A stretch of 64,000 nt of DNA from assembly GCA_958267355.1 (NCBI GenBank), contig OY279575.1, forward strand, positions 728,335 to 792,334. Direction: 5' to 3'. Shown here one piece after another: positions 49,813 to 58,515 of the stretch. Under the pieces are notes generated by a model. That model was given only the letters and a program-made list of their open reading frames with translations. It did no database searches and was not told where the DNA came from. A program made the position numbers and the translations under genes. Source of the DNA: an uncultured Alphaproteobacteria bacterium. Its GTDB lineage: Bacteria; Pseudomonadota; Alphaproteobacteria; JALCBB01. Each line of letters starts with the position of its first letter. Positions within the stretch are counted from its first letter, which is position 1.

Positions 49813-50838
49813 ATGACGCGCATACCTTTCCTGTGCGATGAAGAGGAAAATCTGCGCTGGGAGTTCTTCCAAACCAAGCGCGCTTACGCTCAGCCACTTG
49901 TCGCCTCGTTTGTTCTCCCGCTACTTATGTCTGTGTACTGGGGACAAGCCGCCTACAAGGCTGCAGAAAGCCCGTATGCCATAATCTTCCTGCCCTTCTT
50001 CTGGCTGGTCTTAGGAATTCCTTTGCTTCTGATTTGGGGCTTGCCGCTATGGAATAAACGCCGCTTCTGGCGGGCGGCAATTACCAATCAAGTAGTTTCT
50101 GTGCGTCCGTTGGGTAGGTCTTCAGCACGGCGGGATCTTCCGCTTGGAGCGATTGGCAAGATTCATCACCACCGCTCGTTTTTCGGTGAGCCCTTCGGAT
50201 ACGGCACGATTACGCTCCATCCAAAGTCAGGAAGTGAAGCCCCGCCCCTAACCCTGCGCGGAATTACCCGCTCGCGCACCGCCACACTACTTCTTGCCGC
50301 GGTTGCGAAAAGTGGTGCAGCTCCGCCGCCGCCGTCGCATTCTGTGGCTCCGCGTTTAGAAGACGGAGAAGTCATCAAGAAGCGTCTGCTCCGTATGGTC
50401 TGGAGCTACGCCGAGCCAATTATTTTCTCGTCTATATTTTTTCTTCTGTGGTTTGTTTCTGCCTTCTACACAAACATTACCCACGAAGAAGTGGCAACAG
50501 AAAGCACAGTGCTTGTTATGGGGCTTTTTTTCGCTCCCTATCTGGCTTGTGTCACCCTGCCTTGGCTGATTGGAGTCTTTCTGTTTCGCCGTAGGTTTCG
50601 CGTGGCGATAACCAATCGCCGTTTGCTTGCCTCTGACCACGGACTCCATAACGCCATCGGGCTAAAGCGCATTACCGCCGCAACCATGCGCCGCACACGC
50701 CTTGGCCGACTCTTCAACTACGGAGATATCGTCATTGAGGGCAATCGGGGCGAGCTTTTTGTCCTAGAAAATCTAGCCCGTGTTTCTGTGGCACACGAGG
50801 CTTTAGCGGCGGCTGTACGAGCCGCTCGGGACGATTAG
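49813..50838 (+). CDS. Membrane protein with two bacterial PH-like domains
   Basis: A 341-residue protein from the ATG at 49813 (a TTG six codons earlier is possible). It has two repeats of the same plan. Each has a pair of membrane helices (about 30-75 and 200-250) followed by a PH-like segment. The first reads AITNQVVSVR...GAIGKIHHHRSFFG...YGTITL and the second AITNRRLLASD...KRITAATMRRTRLG...YGDIVI. This 'TNRRL...I..i.....g...fnyG.i.i' pattern matches bacterial PH (bPH2/YdbT-like) proteins attached to the inner membrane. The duplication in one chain is notable. The function is unknown. It lies 50 bases after sodB. Confidence 0.7.
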   Translation: MTRIPFLCDEEENLRWEFFQTKRAYAQPLVASFVLPLLMSVYWGQAAYKAAESPYAIIFLPFFWLVLGIPLLLIWGLPLWNKRRFWRAAITNQVVSVRPLGRSSARRDLPLGAIGKIHHHRSFFGEPFGYGTITLHPKSGSEAPPLTLRGITRSRTATLLLAAVAKSGAAPPPPSHSVAPRLEDGEVIKKRLLRMVWSYAEPIIFSSIFFLLWFVSAFYTNITHEEVATESTVLVMGLFFAPYLACVTLPWLIGVFLFRRRFRVAITNRRLLASDHGLHNAIGLKRITAATMRRTRLGRLFNYGDIVIEGNRGELFVLENLARVSVAHEALAAAVRAARDD

Positions 50839-50861
50839 AAGGGGTTTCTGGGCAATTGGGG

Positions 50862-51110
50862 CTTGGAGTGCTTGTACCGCCCCTAGAAGGCTTCAGGGGA
50901 TACTGGGGGCTTGGGAAGCACTTATACGCCCCTAGAAGGCTTCAGGGGACACTGGGGGCTTGGGAAGCACTGTATACGCCCCTAGAAGGCTTCAGGGGAC
51001 AGCTGGGGGCTTGGGAAGCACTTATACGCCCCTAGAAGGCTTCAGGGGACATTGGGGGCTTGGGAAGTGCTTATACGCCCCTAGAAGGCTTTGGGAGCAG
51101 TTAGGGGGAA
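50862..51110. repeat. ~50-bp tandem array (five copies)
   Basis: The 359-base gap between the PH-domain gene and secF is largely a tandem array. Its ~49-51 base unit reads CCTAGAAGGCTTCAGGGGA, then ACTGGGGGCTTGGGAAGCA, then CTTATACGCC. Five copies differ by single bases. The remainder (51110-51197) is degenerate GGGGCTTAAGG/AGAAGGGCTT sequence that runs into the secF stop region. No ORF or RNA gene is supported. Confidence 0.88.
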
Positions 51111-51197
51111 AGTTAAGTTGCCTACCACCCCTTAAGGCTTCACAGGGGGCTTAAGGAGAGGCTAGAAGGGCTTTTAGGCTTCTTGCGGCAGGGCTTC

Positions 51198-52247
51198 TTA
51201 AGCGGCTTCGGCTTCGTCTAGCTGACTGCGCGAGAAACGCATCAGCCGCACCAAAGGTATCGCCAAGCCAATAGAAGACCAAGTCCCCAAGACCACGCCG
51301 AAAATCAATCCTGCCGCCAAGCCCTGTACCAGTGGTCCCGCAAAGAAGAACAGCATTAAAGTGGCGAGCAAAGTCGTCAAGCTGGTTAGCAAAGAACGCG
51401 ATAAGGTACGGTTCGGAGCTTCATCCATTGCATAGGCTACATCGTGCTTGCGGTCACGGCGTAAAATCTCACGCACCCTGTCAAAAATCACCACCGTGTC
51501 GTTAATGGAATAGCCCGCTATCGCCAAGATCGCCGCTAAGGTAGTCAGATTGAATTCAATTCCTGTCAGAGCGTAAAACCCCAGAGTCGCAATTACATCG
51601 TGCAGAAGTGTCAAAAATGCCGCTATCGCAAACTGCCACTCAAAGCGAAACCAAACATACAGCGCAATCACCAAAAGCGAAAAAAGAGTCGCAATAAGCC
51701 CTGCCCGTCTAAGCTCTCCGCCTACTTTTGGTCCGACAAATTCGGTGCGGCGGAATGTGTATTCCGACTCAAGCAAAGTTTTCAGCTGGCTTACTTCAGC
51801 AAGTGCGCCTAAAGAATTATCCGCTGTTGCAGCTTCTGTGCTTGGAGCTTCTGTATTCGCGCTTGCTTCTGTACCTGCTTCTTCTGTACCTGCTTCTTCT
51901 GTGCCTGCTTCTTCTGTGCTTGCGCTTTGCTGAACGATTGCCTGTGAAGCCACAACAAGCGGCAGGTTAATCAAAGCTTCTGCATCTCCGCCAAAGGATT
52001 GCACTACGGCTCCATCTACCACCTGTGCCACCTGTTCGCGCAAGGAATCCAAATCTACCGTGCCCGACAAAGCCTGTACTTCTAACTGAACTCCGCCACG
52101 GAAATCCACACCGAAGTTAAGTCCGCGCACACCCAACAGCACCACCGAAAGAATTAGCAAGACTCCCGAAAGTGCCAAGGTGTGCCGCCACCACTTGTAC
52201 AAGTGCAAACCCGGATCTAACGGCATACGGGAGACCAAAGCTTTCAT
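51198..52247 (-). CDS. secF: Protein translocase subunit SecF
   Basis: Works with SecD to drive late stages of protein export using the proton motive force. The start ATG at 52247 overlaps the secD stop (ATGA), giving 349 residues. The first helix is followed by GLNFGVDFRGGVQLEV, a periplasmic domain, and then TEFVGPKVGGELRRAGL and the helices with VIATLGFYALTGIEFNLTT and SINDTVVIFDRVRE, all SecF hallmarks. A Thr/Glu/Ala repeat (about five EEAGT-type units, residues ~110-145) is inserted in the periplasmic domain. Confidence 0.95.
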   Translation of the reverse strand: MKALVSRMPLDPGLHLYKWWRHTLALSGVLLILSVVLLGVRGLNFGVDFRGGVQLEVQALSGTVDLDSLREQVAQVVDGAVVQSFGGDAEALINLPLVVASQAIVQQSASTEEAGTEEAGTEEAGTEASANTEAPSTEAATADNSLGALAEVSQLKTLLESEYTFRRTEFVGPKVGGELRRAGLIATLFSLLVIALYVWFRFEWQFAIAAFLTLLHDVIATLGFYALTGIEFNLTTLAAILAIAGYSINDTVVIFDRVREILRRDRKHDVAYAMDEAPNRTLSRSLLTSLTTLLATLMLFFFAGPLVQGLAAGLIFGVVLGTWSSIGLAIPLVRLMRFSRSQLDEAEAA

Positions 52248-53986
52248 TTTGCTCCCTCCGCCACAGAAGCTCCCGCTGAAGCCGCCGCAGATGGTGGTGT
52301 CGTCCAGCTTGGCAAGACACCCGTGCGCTTCACCGACCAAGAAGTCATTCCGCGCGTCAAAACCAAAGCCGAAAACATAGAAGTCGCCAAGCCAATCATC
52401 AAAGTCACACCAAAACCACGCACAGGCCCCGTGCCAAAGATATACAGCATCAAAGCCGCCGCAAAAGTCGTCAAGTTCGCGTCTATGATTGTGCCAAAGG
52501 CACGGCGATAGCCCGCCTGTAAAGTACCAATCACACTACGCGACTCGTTTGCCTCTTCGCGGATACGCTCAAAAATCAAAACATTTGCATCCACCGCCAT
52601 ACCGAGAGTCAAAACAATTCCCGCAATCCCTGGCAAGGTCAGAGTCGCCTGCACGCCCGATAGCACTGCCAAGATCAAAAGCAAGTTCGCCAACAGAGCC
52701 AAGTCCGCGAAGACTCCGTACAGCCCGTATAGCACCACCATCGCCACCATCACCACCAGCAGAGCCACAATAGAAGCCGCTGTGCCTGCTCGCACTGAGT
52801 CGGCTCCTAAGCCTGGGCCTACCGAACGCTCTTCCACGATGGCAAGCGGAGCGGGCAAAGCTCCTGCCCGCAACAACAAGGCTAAGTCTTGGGCTTCTTC
52901 AGTGGTAAAACGCCCCGAGATGATTCCGTTCCCCCCCGTAATCGGCTCTTGAATCACAGGAGCCGTTATCACTTCACCATCTAGAACTACGGCGAAGGGT
53001 CTGCCCACATTTTCTGTGGTGACTTCACCAAACCGCCGTGCGCCAGGTCCATCAAAGGCAAAAGCCACCACAGGCCTGCCATCTTGGAAAGTGGCTTGGG
53101 CGTTGGTTAAGTGCTCTCCTGAAACGAAGATACGCCGCGATACATCTACCGTGCCGCCTTCACGGTGGGCTGTGCGGACAAATCCCGGAGCCGCATCTAC
53201 ACCACCCCCCGACTCATCAGTCATATGAAAAGTTAAACGCGCCGTACGCCCAAGCAAATCCTTAACCCGCTCAGGATCACGCAAGCCCGGAATCTGCACC
53301 AGAATTCTGTCTTCTCCTTGTAGGCGCACTGTTGGCTCGCGGGTGCCCGTTTCATCCAGACGGCGGCGGATAATCTCCAACGCCTGACGCAGAATCCGCC
53401 GCCGCTCATCACGCAAGGCTAAAGGATCCAGCGAAAGCTGGGCGTTGCGTCCATCAAGCGAAACCGTATATGTCGTGCCCGCAACGGTGCGCAAAACCCG
53501 AGTCGCTTCCGCCAAATCAGTTGACTCGGCAAAGGTAATTACAACCGCGCCTTTGGTTGGGTCAGCGACTTTCAGTAAGTCTAAGGTTTCTGTTTCTACC
53601 CCTGCTTCCCGCAAGGCACGGCGGGACTCCGATAAGAGCGACTCAAAGGTCTCGGCAAAGACAGGAGCAAAATCTGCTTCCAACAGCAAGTGCGAGCCAC
53701 CGCTTAAGTCTAAGCCTAGCGAAACCCCCTGATTGGGTAGCCAACTCGGAAGCCCATCACGCCCATCCTGCGACAGCAAATTCGGAAACGCCGTCACCAA
53801 CGCCCAAACCAACACCGCCAAAGCAAACACAGGTTGCCACGCCACACGCCCACCCGATGACCGCAAACGCACAGGCAAAAACTTTGACTCCCCTGCGCGG
53901 CGCGAGTCGTTCTTCGCGTTGCTCTGCGAGTCGTGAGTTGAGTCGCGAGTTGAGTCGCTGGTTGAGTCTTTTTTATTGCGCTTCAT
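52244..53986 (-). CDS. secD: Protein translocase subunit SecD
   Basis: Membrane partner of SecF. The 580-residue protein has the first helix (VFALAVLVWALVTAFP), GVSLGLDLSGGSHLLLE, the large periplasmic P1 domain, and the C-terminal helices with GMAVDANVLIFERIREE. The first ~25 residues are a Ser/Asp/Thr repeat (DSTRDSTHDS) from a GAGTTGAGTCGC-type repeat. It lies 54 bases after yajC and overlaps secF by ATGA, so the three are probably an operon. Confidence 0.95.
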   Translation of the reverse strand: MKRNKKDSTSDSTRDSTHDSQSNAKNDSRRAGESKFLPVRLRSSGGRVAWQPVFALAVLVWALVTAFPNLLSQDGRDGLPSWLPNQGVSLGLDLSGGSHLLLEADFAPVFAETFESLLSESRRALREAGVETETLDLLKVADPTKGAVVITFAESTDLAEATRVLRTVAGTTYTVSLDGRNAQLSLDPLALRDERRRILRQALEIIRRRLDETGTREPTVRLQGEDRILVQIPGLRDPERVKDLLGRTARLTFHMTDESGGGVDAAPGFVRTAHREGGTVDVSRRIFVSGEHLTNAQATFQDGRPVVAFAFDGPGARRFGEVTTENVGRPFAVVLDGEVITAPVIQEPITGGNGIISGRFTTEEAQDLALLLRAGALPAPLAIVEERSVGPGLGADSVRAGTAASIVALLVVMVAMVVLYGLYGVFADLALLANLLLILAVLSGVQATLTLPGIAGIVLTLGMAVDANVLIFERIREEANESRSVIGTLQAGYRRAFGTIIDANLTTFAAALMLYIFGTGPVRGFGVTLMIGLATSMFSALVLTRGMTSWSVKRTGVLPSWTTPPSAAASAGASVAEGAK

Positions 53987-54040
53987 TGTCGCAGAAATCT
54001 TGTCACAGGGTCTGGGCGTGCGGTATCTCCGCGCACCGCT

Positions 54041-54391
54041 TTACTCTGATTGTGAATCCGAACTCGCAGAAATGTTCGCCGCAATCGTAGTCCGCGCCAC
54101 CTTGACCTGCACATCGGGAGCAATTTCTACATCAATTGTATCTTCCCCCTCAACCGCTCGTACGACTTTTCCGTATAGTCCGCCGCCCGTGACTACTTTA
54201 TCGCCACGGCGCAGGGAAGTTGTCATAAATGCATGCTCCTTGGCGCGCTTCATCTGCGGACGAATGAGCAAAAACCAAAAGACCACAAAAATCAAAATCA
54301 ACGGCAAAAGCTGCGCAAACAATGCACCGCCGCCAGGTTGGGCCTGCGCCAAAGACAACAAAGCAGAAGACGAAGAAAGCGAGAGTTCCAT
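54041..54391 (-). CDS. yajC: Sec translocon accessory protein YajC
   Basis: Small inner-membrane partner of SecDF. From the ATG at 54391 the protein is 116 residues. It has one membrane helix (LFAQLLPLILIFVVFWFLLI) followed by RPQMKRAKEH and a basic RRGDKVVTGGGLYGKV domain, the classical YajC pattern. A TTG six codons upstream is possible. It heads the yajC-secD-secF operon. Confidence 0.94.
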   Translation of the reverse strand: MELSLSSSSALLSLAQAQPGGGALFAQLLPLILIFVVFWFLLIRPQMKRAKEHAFMTTSLRRGDKVVTGGGLYGKVVRAVEGEDTIDVEIAPDVQVKVARTTIAANISASSDSQSE

Positions 54392-54585
54392 AAGACAGCC
54401 AACACACAAACATGAAGCGCACCAGCAAGGCGCAGGACAAACAGAAAATTACGAAAATGTGGACAGACAAACCGACTTGCCGCCGCTCGCCATACAAGCC
54501 ACACTACGCCTGACACTATACTTGCCGCGTGGCAAACTGCCAAGCGGGAAGCCAAAAGCCCTAGTTTTGCCTACTCTGTACTACC

Positions 54586-55425
54586 TTGTCTTCTGCCTCG
54601 CAAAAGTCATCGCCCGTGGCGGTTCTACTGCCTGATTTGCCGACTCGCCCTGCCAAGGCGGCGGCAGACAGGGAGACTCCACGCCGCTACCTCTGGCGGA
54701 GCAACGAAGGAAAGCTTGTCCGTGGCTCGGGCACTGCCCTGCCGCTAGAGCTCCTGCTCGGCGTAGAAGAACAGAAACAGCGGCTGATTGAAAATACCCG
54801 CCGCTTCGCCGAAGGACTTGCCGCCCATCACGCACTTTTATGGGGGGCACGCGGCACGGGTAAATCGTCTTTGGTGAAAAGTGTCCATGCGCTCTTTGCT
54901 GACAGTCTTTCGCTGATTGGCATCTTGCCGAATGACTTGTCTGTGCTTGGCACTTTGTTTGATGCGTTAGAAGCTTTAGCTCCCAATCGCTTCATCTTGT
55001 TTCTGGACGATATCGCCCTTGACGATGGCGACGATTACCACACGCTCAAGGTCACGCTAGATGGTGGCGTTTCTGAAGTGCCCGCCAACTGCTTGATCTA
55101 CACAACCAGCAATCGCCGCCACATCACAGACCGTCACGCCACCGAAACCGAAAGCGCACGGGCTTTGCGTCCTGAAGAAGTGGTTGAAGACAAAGTCAGC
55201 CTTGCGGATAGGTTTGGCTTGTCGCTAGGGTTTTATCCGCTGACTCGTGATATCTACCTAGAAGCTGTGCTTGCCTATTGGCAGACTGCAGGACTTCCTG
55301 AAGATAAAGACTTCCATGCCGAAGCCGAAAAGTTTTCGCGCCTTCGGGGCGGACTATCTGGACGAGTCGCCCTGCAGTTTGTCCGCGATTATGCGGCACG
55401 GCAGGGAAAGCCCTTTCCTTTCTAA
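54586..55425 (+). CDS. DUF815-family AAA-type ATPase
   Basis: A 279-residue predicted ATPase. Walker A is GARGTGKSS (about 86-94), and Walker B is FILFLDDIALDDGDD. Further family segments are KVTLDGGVSEVPANCLIYTTSNRRH and the ADRFGLSLGFYPLTRDIYL stretch. DUF815 proteins are widespread in alphaproteobacteria between yajC and the serS region, with no settled function. It is transcribed opposite to yajC and towards the LysM gene. The start at TTG 54586 is provisional, since the conserved part begins near residue 34. Confidence 0.85.
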   Translation: MSSASQKSSPVAVLLPDLPTRPAKAAADRETPRRYLWRSNEGKLVRGSGTALPLELLLGVEEQKQRLIENTRRFAEGLAAHHALLWGARGTGKSSLVKSVHALFADSLSLIGILPNDLSVLGTLFDALEALAPNRFILFLDDIALDDGDDYHTLKVTLDGGVSEVPANCLIYTTSNRRHITDRHATETESARALRPEEVVEDKVSLADRFGLSLGFYPLTRDIYLEAVLAYWQTAGLPEDKDFHAEAEKFSRLRGGLSGRVALQFVRDYAARQGKPFPF

Positions 55426-55483
55426 ACCCTTACCCCCTACGCCGAATCCAAGTACGCCGCATCCAAGTGTGCCTAAGCCGCGT

Positions 55484-56797
55484 CTAACGCTGAAGAAGCG
55501 TAAGCGGATCTATCGCCTGGGTGCCACGCCGCAACTCAAAATGTAGCTGTGGCGAATCTACAGATCCACTTTTGCCCACCTGCCCTATCGAGTCACCACG
55601 GCGCACCGTATCGCCTACCGCCACGGTAAAGGTTTCAGCGTGAGCGTAGGCAGTCACCCAGCCATTTTCGTGCTTGAGCAAAAGCAAATCACCAAAGCCA
55701 CGCAAATCGTCTCCGACATAGGCGACTACGCCATTTTCGGCGGCAAGAATATCTGCTCCCCCCTTGGCGGCAAGGTTAATCCCGTCGTTGTGCCGCCCAC
55801 CCGGTTGCGGACCAAACCGCTTCAATAGAGACGAGTCACCATCCGCCAACGGCCAAAGAAACCCTGGCCCCGAACGCGGTGGCACTTTGTCAGAACCTGC
55901 GGCAGGTTTGGGTTTGCTTTCTTGTTGGCTATCCGCTTGTGAGTCTGTGGCGGCGGTTGTTAAGGCAGAAGCTTGTGCTCGCGGTGTGGTTTCTTCTTTT
56001 TCAGGCTTTTTTTCTGCCTGTTCTTCTGCCTGTTCTTCTGCTTGCTCTTGCGGCTTCTTCTCGGGCTTGGGTGGAGGCGTATAGACAGGCTGGGCGGCAG
56101 GGTCAAAAGCTTCCGTGCTGATTTCTTCCACCTGAACCACAGACGGAGTTAAATCCGCCACTGCCGAAGTGGGGGCACTGGAATGGGTTAATCCTTCGGG
56201 TGTGGGGATCAGCAAACGCTGACCCACCTTAATTTCGTACGGAGGCTTTAAGTCATTCACCGCCGCAACACTTGCTGTATCGGTAGCGTAGAGACGTGAT
56301 ATCGCATAGAGCGTATCGCCACGCTCTACTTCATGGACACGCTGACGGGGCAAAAATATTTCCTGTCCTGTGCGCAGATGGTACGGCGGAGTTAATCCAT
56401 TGCGGGCAATGATGGCGCGAATGGGCAAGCCAAAACGCCTTGAAACTGCAAACAGCGTATCGCCCGCCGAGACAACATAGACTTCAGGAATAGACAAGGC
56501 GGTAACATTTGCTCTTCCCCTGCTTTGCTGTTGTGAAGAGTCTTGCTGCTGTAAAGAGTCTTGCTGTTGTGTAGAAGAGTCAGACTCTAACTCTTCTTCT
56601 TCCACCGCAGGCACGGACTCCAACGAAGATACAGAGTCATCTGTGCCACTTGTATTGTCGCGCAGAATATCGCGCACCCTATCCGCGTCACTGCATCCCG
56701 CCACAAGCCCTGTCAGCAAGACAGCAAAAAGGACAGGCATAAGGCTTGCCGAACACAGGTACTTGCGCCCGTGAAAAAGCACAGAGCCAAAAGTCAT
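55484..56797 (-). CDS. nlpD: LysM and M23-domain lipoprotein (NlpD-like amidase activator)
   Basis: A 437-residue lipoprotein with lipobox LVAGC near residue 35. Two LysM modules follow: VYVVSAGDTLFAVSRRFGLPI and HEVERGDTLYAISRLYATDT. A low-complexity Pro/Glu/Lys/Gln linker comes next, then a C-terminal M23 (LytM) domain. The M23 metal site looks degenerate: GRHNDGIN has Asn where Asp is expected, and SPQLHFELRRG has Gln where the first His of HxH is expected. This fits NlpD/EnvC-type proteins that activate cell-wall amidases without cutting themselves. The ATG overlaps the serS stop. The surE and pcm genes usually found between are missing here. Confidence 0.88.
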   Translation of the reverse strand: MTFGSVLFHGRKYLCSASLMPVLFAVLLTGLVAGCSDADRVRDILRDNTSGTDDSVSSLESVPAVEEEELESDSSTQQQDSLQQQDSSQQQSRGRANVTALSIPEVYVVSAGDTLFAVSRRFGLPIRAIIARNGLTPPYHLRTGQEIFLPRQRVHEVERGDTLYAISRLYATDTASVAAVNDLKPPYEIKVGQRLLIPTPEGLTHSSAPTSAVADLTPSVVQVEEISTEAFDPAAQPVYTPPPKPEKKPQEQAEEQAEEQAEKKPEKEETTPRAQASALTTAATDSQADSQQESKPKPAAGSDKVPPRSGPGFLWPLADGDSSLLKRFGPQPGGRHNDGINLAAKGGADILAAENGVVAYVGDDLRGFGDLLLLKHENGWVTAYAHAETFTVAVGDTVRRGDSIGQVGKSGSVDSPQLHFELRRGTQAIDPLTLLQR

Positions 56798-58071
56798 AAC
56801 ACCGACTCGCTGGTTAGTTTTTCTACTCCGCCCATATAGGGACGCAACACTTCAGGCACAGCAACTTCGCCATTTTCTTGCTGGTAATTCTCTAACACTG
56901 CGACCAGTGCCCGCCCGACTGCCACACCCGAGCCGTTGAGGGTATGCACAAATTTTCTTCCCTCTTGGGCACGGTAGCGCATACCCAAACGACGCGCTTG
57001 GAAATCACGGCAGTTAGAACAACTAGAAATTTCGCGGTAGTTTTTTTGCCCCGGAAGCCAGACTTCAAGGTCATAGGTTTTGGCGGCGGAAAAGCCCATA
57101 TCTCCGCAACAAAGTACCTGCACGCGATGGGGTAACTCTAGTTTCTGCAAAACGGCTTCGGCACAGGAGAGCATACGCTCCAACTCACGCTCGGAATCTT
57201 CTTCCGCAGTCAAGGACACCATTTCCACCTTTTCAAACTCGTGCTGGCGGAGCATTCCACGGGTATCCCGCCCTGCAGCTCCTGCTTCTGAACGAAAGCA
57301 CGATGTGCGGGCTGTAAGGCGTAGAGGCAATTTTGCTCCGTCTAAAGTGTCATCAGCGTACAAGGCCGCAAGCGGGCCTTCAGAAGTCGGAATTAACCAA
57401 TGGTCAGTGGTGGTACGAAAAACATCTTCACCGAATTTTGGTAATTGTCCTGCTCCGAATAAAACGCGTTCTAGGACTAAGTGCGGGACTCCTGTTTCAC
57501 GGTAGCCGTGTTCAGAGGTATGCAAGTCCAACATAAAGGAAGCAAGCGCGCGGTGTAGTCGTGCCATGGCTCCATGTAGCACTGTGAAGCGCGAGCCCGA
57601 AAGCAAAGCCGCACGCGTAAAGTCCAAGGTGCCAAGGGACTCCCCCAAGGCCCAATGTTCCTGTGCGTCGTATGAAAAGCTCGGAATTTCTCCCCAAGCA
57701 CGATGCAGACGATTTGCTGACTCGTCTTGTCCGTCAGGAACATCTGCATCTGCCAAGTTCGGCAAGACTGCGATTAATCCATCGCGTTCGGACTGCAACC
57801 GTGCCGCGTCTGACTCCGAGTCCGCCATACGAGCCTTCAGAGCCGTGGCTTCAGCTTCTAGGTCAGCTGTATCTTTGTCTGTGCGCTTTGCCTCGCCAAT
57901 TTCACGAGCTAAGGCGTTGCGGCGTTCCTGTGCTTCTTGGTTGGCAGTTACGACCCGCCGCCATTCAGCATCTAGAGCCAAGATGGCCGCTGTATCAACT
58001 ACGGCTCCACGGCGCGAACACGCTGCCGCAAATCCTTCAGGATCATCGCGAATCGCCCGAATGTCATGCAT
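56794..58071 (-). CDS. serS: Serine--tRNA ligase
   Basis: Charges tRNA-Ser (and tRNA-Sec). The 425-residue protein has the N-terminal coiled-coil arm (about 30-105). Class II motifs are GSRFTVLHGAMARLHRALASF (motif 1 area), TSCFRSEAGAAGRDTRGMLRQHEFEKVE (motif 2) and SGVAVGRALVAVLENYQ (motif 3). EISSCSNCRDFQARRLGMRYR is also typical. It overlaps the downstream nlpD-like gene by ATGA. Confidence 0.96.
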   Translation of the reverse strand: MHDIRAIRDDPEGFAAACSRRGAVVDTAAILALDAEWRRVVTANQEAQERRNALAREIGEAKRTDKDTADLEAEATALKARMADSESDAARLQSERDGLIAVLPNLADADVPDGQDESANRLHRAWGEIPSFSYDAQEHWALGESLGTLDFTRAALLSGSRFTVLHGAMARLHRALASFMLDLHTSEHGYRETGVPHLVLERVLFGAGQLPKFGEDVFRTTTDHWLIPTSEGPLAALYADDTLDGAKLPLRLTARTSCFRSEAGAAGRDTRGMLRQHEFEKVEMVSLTAEEDSERELERMLSCAEAVLQKLELPHRVQVLCCGDMGFSAAKTYDLEVWLPGQKNYREISSCSNCRDFQARRLGMRYRAQEGRKFVHTLNGSGVAVGRALVAVLENYQQENGEVAVPEVLRPYMGGVEKLTSESVL

Positions 58072-58199
58072 GGACGATTTATAGCAAAAATTAGCGAGTC
58101 CTAAGCCCGTAGGCAGATGATAAGCAGGGATTCGGCTTTTGCCATCCCATCCACCCCATCCACCACAGGAGCTTCTACAAGCCTTCTGTGTCGCTTTTA

Positions 58200-58515
58200 G
58201 CTACCCGTTGGGCCTTTATGGCTATTTGGTATCCCTAGCCGCTCCTGGTGGCTCCTAGTGGCTTCTGGTGGCTCTTCGTGGTCTTGGAGGGCTTACACCT
58301 GATTCTGGCTACTCCTGCCGCTCCTAGCGGCTCCCAGTGGCTCCCAGTAGCTCTTGGGCGCTACCCCTACCGCTCTTGGCTATCCCTAGCCCCTTCTGGC
58401 TCCCCCTAGCCCCTTCTGGCTCCCCCTAGCCCCTTCTGGCTATCCCTGCCGCTCTTGGCTATCCCTAGCCCCTTCTGGCTATCCCTAACCGCTTTTGGCT
58501 ATCCCTAGCCGCTTT
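58200..58515. repeat. Tandem GGCTATCCCTAGCCCCTTCT-type repeats between serS and tatC
   Basis: The 433-base serS-tatC gap is degenerate repeat. The left part uses CTCCTAGTGGCTCCTGG-like units. The right part (about 58360-58510) has seven or more copies of an 18-20 base unit (GGCTATCCCTAGCCCCTTCT or with CTCCCCCTAGCC) and runs into the tatC stop codon. No gene or structured RNA is evident; about 58085-58200 looks like ordinary spacer. Confidence 0.85.

Noticed and set aside
50862..51110. CRISPR array
   Set aside because: The ~50-base units are contiguous with no unique spacers, and no cas genes are present. It is a plain tandem repeat.
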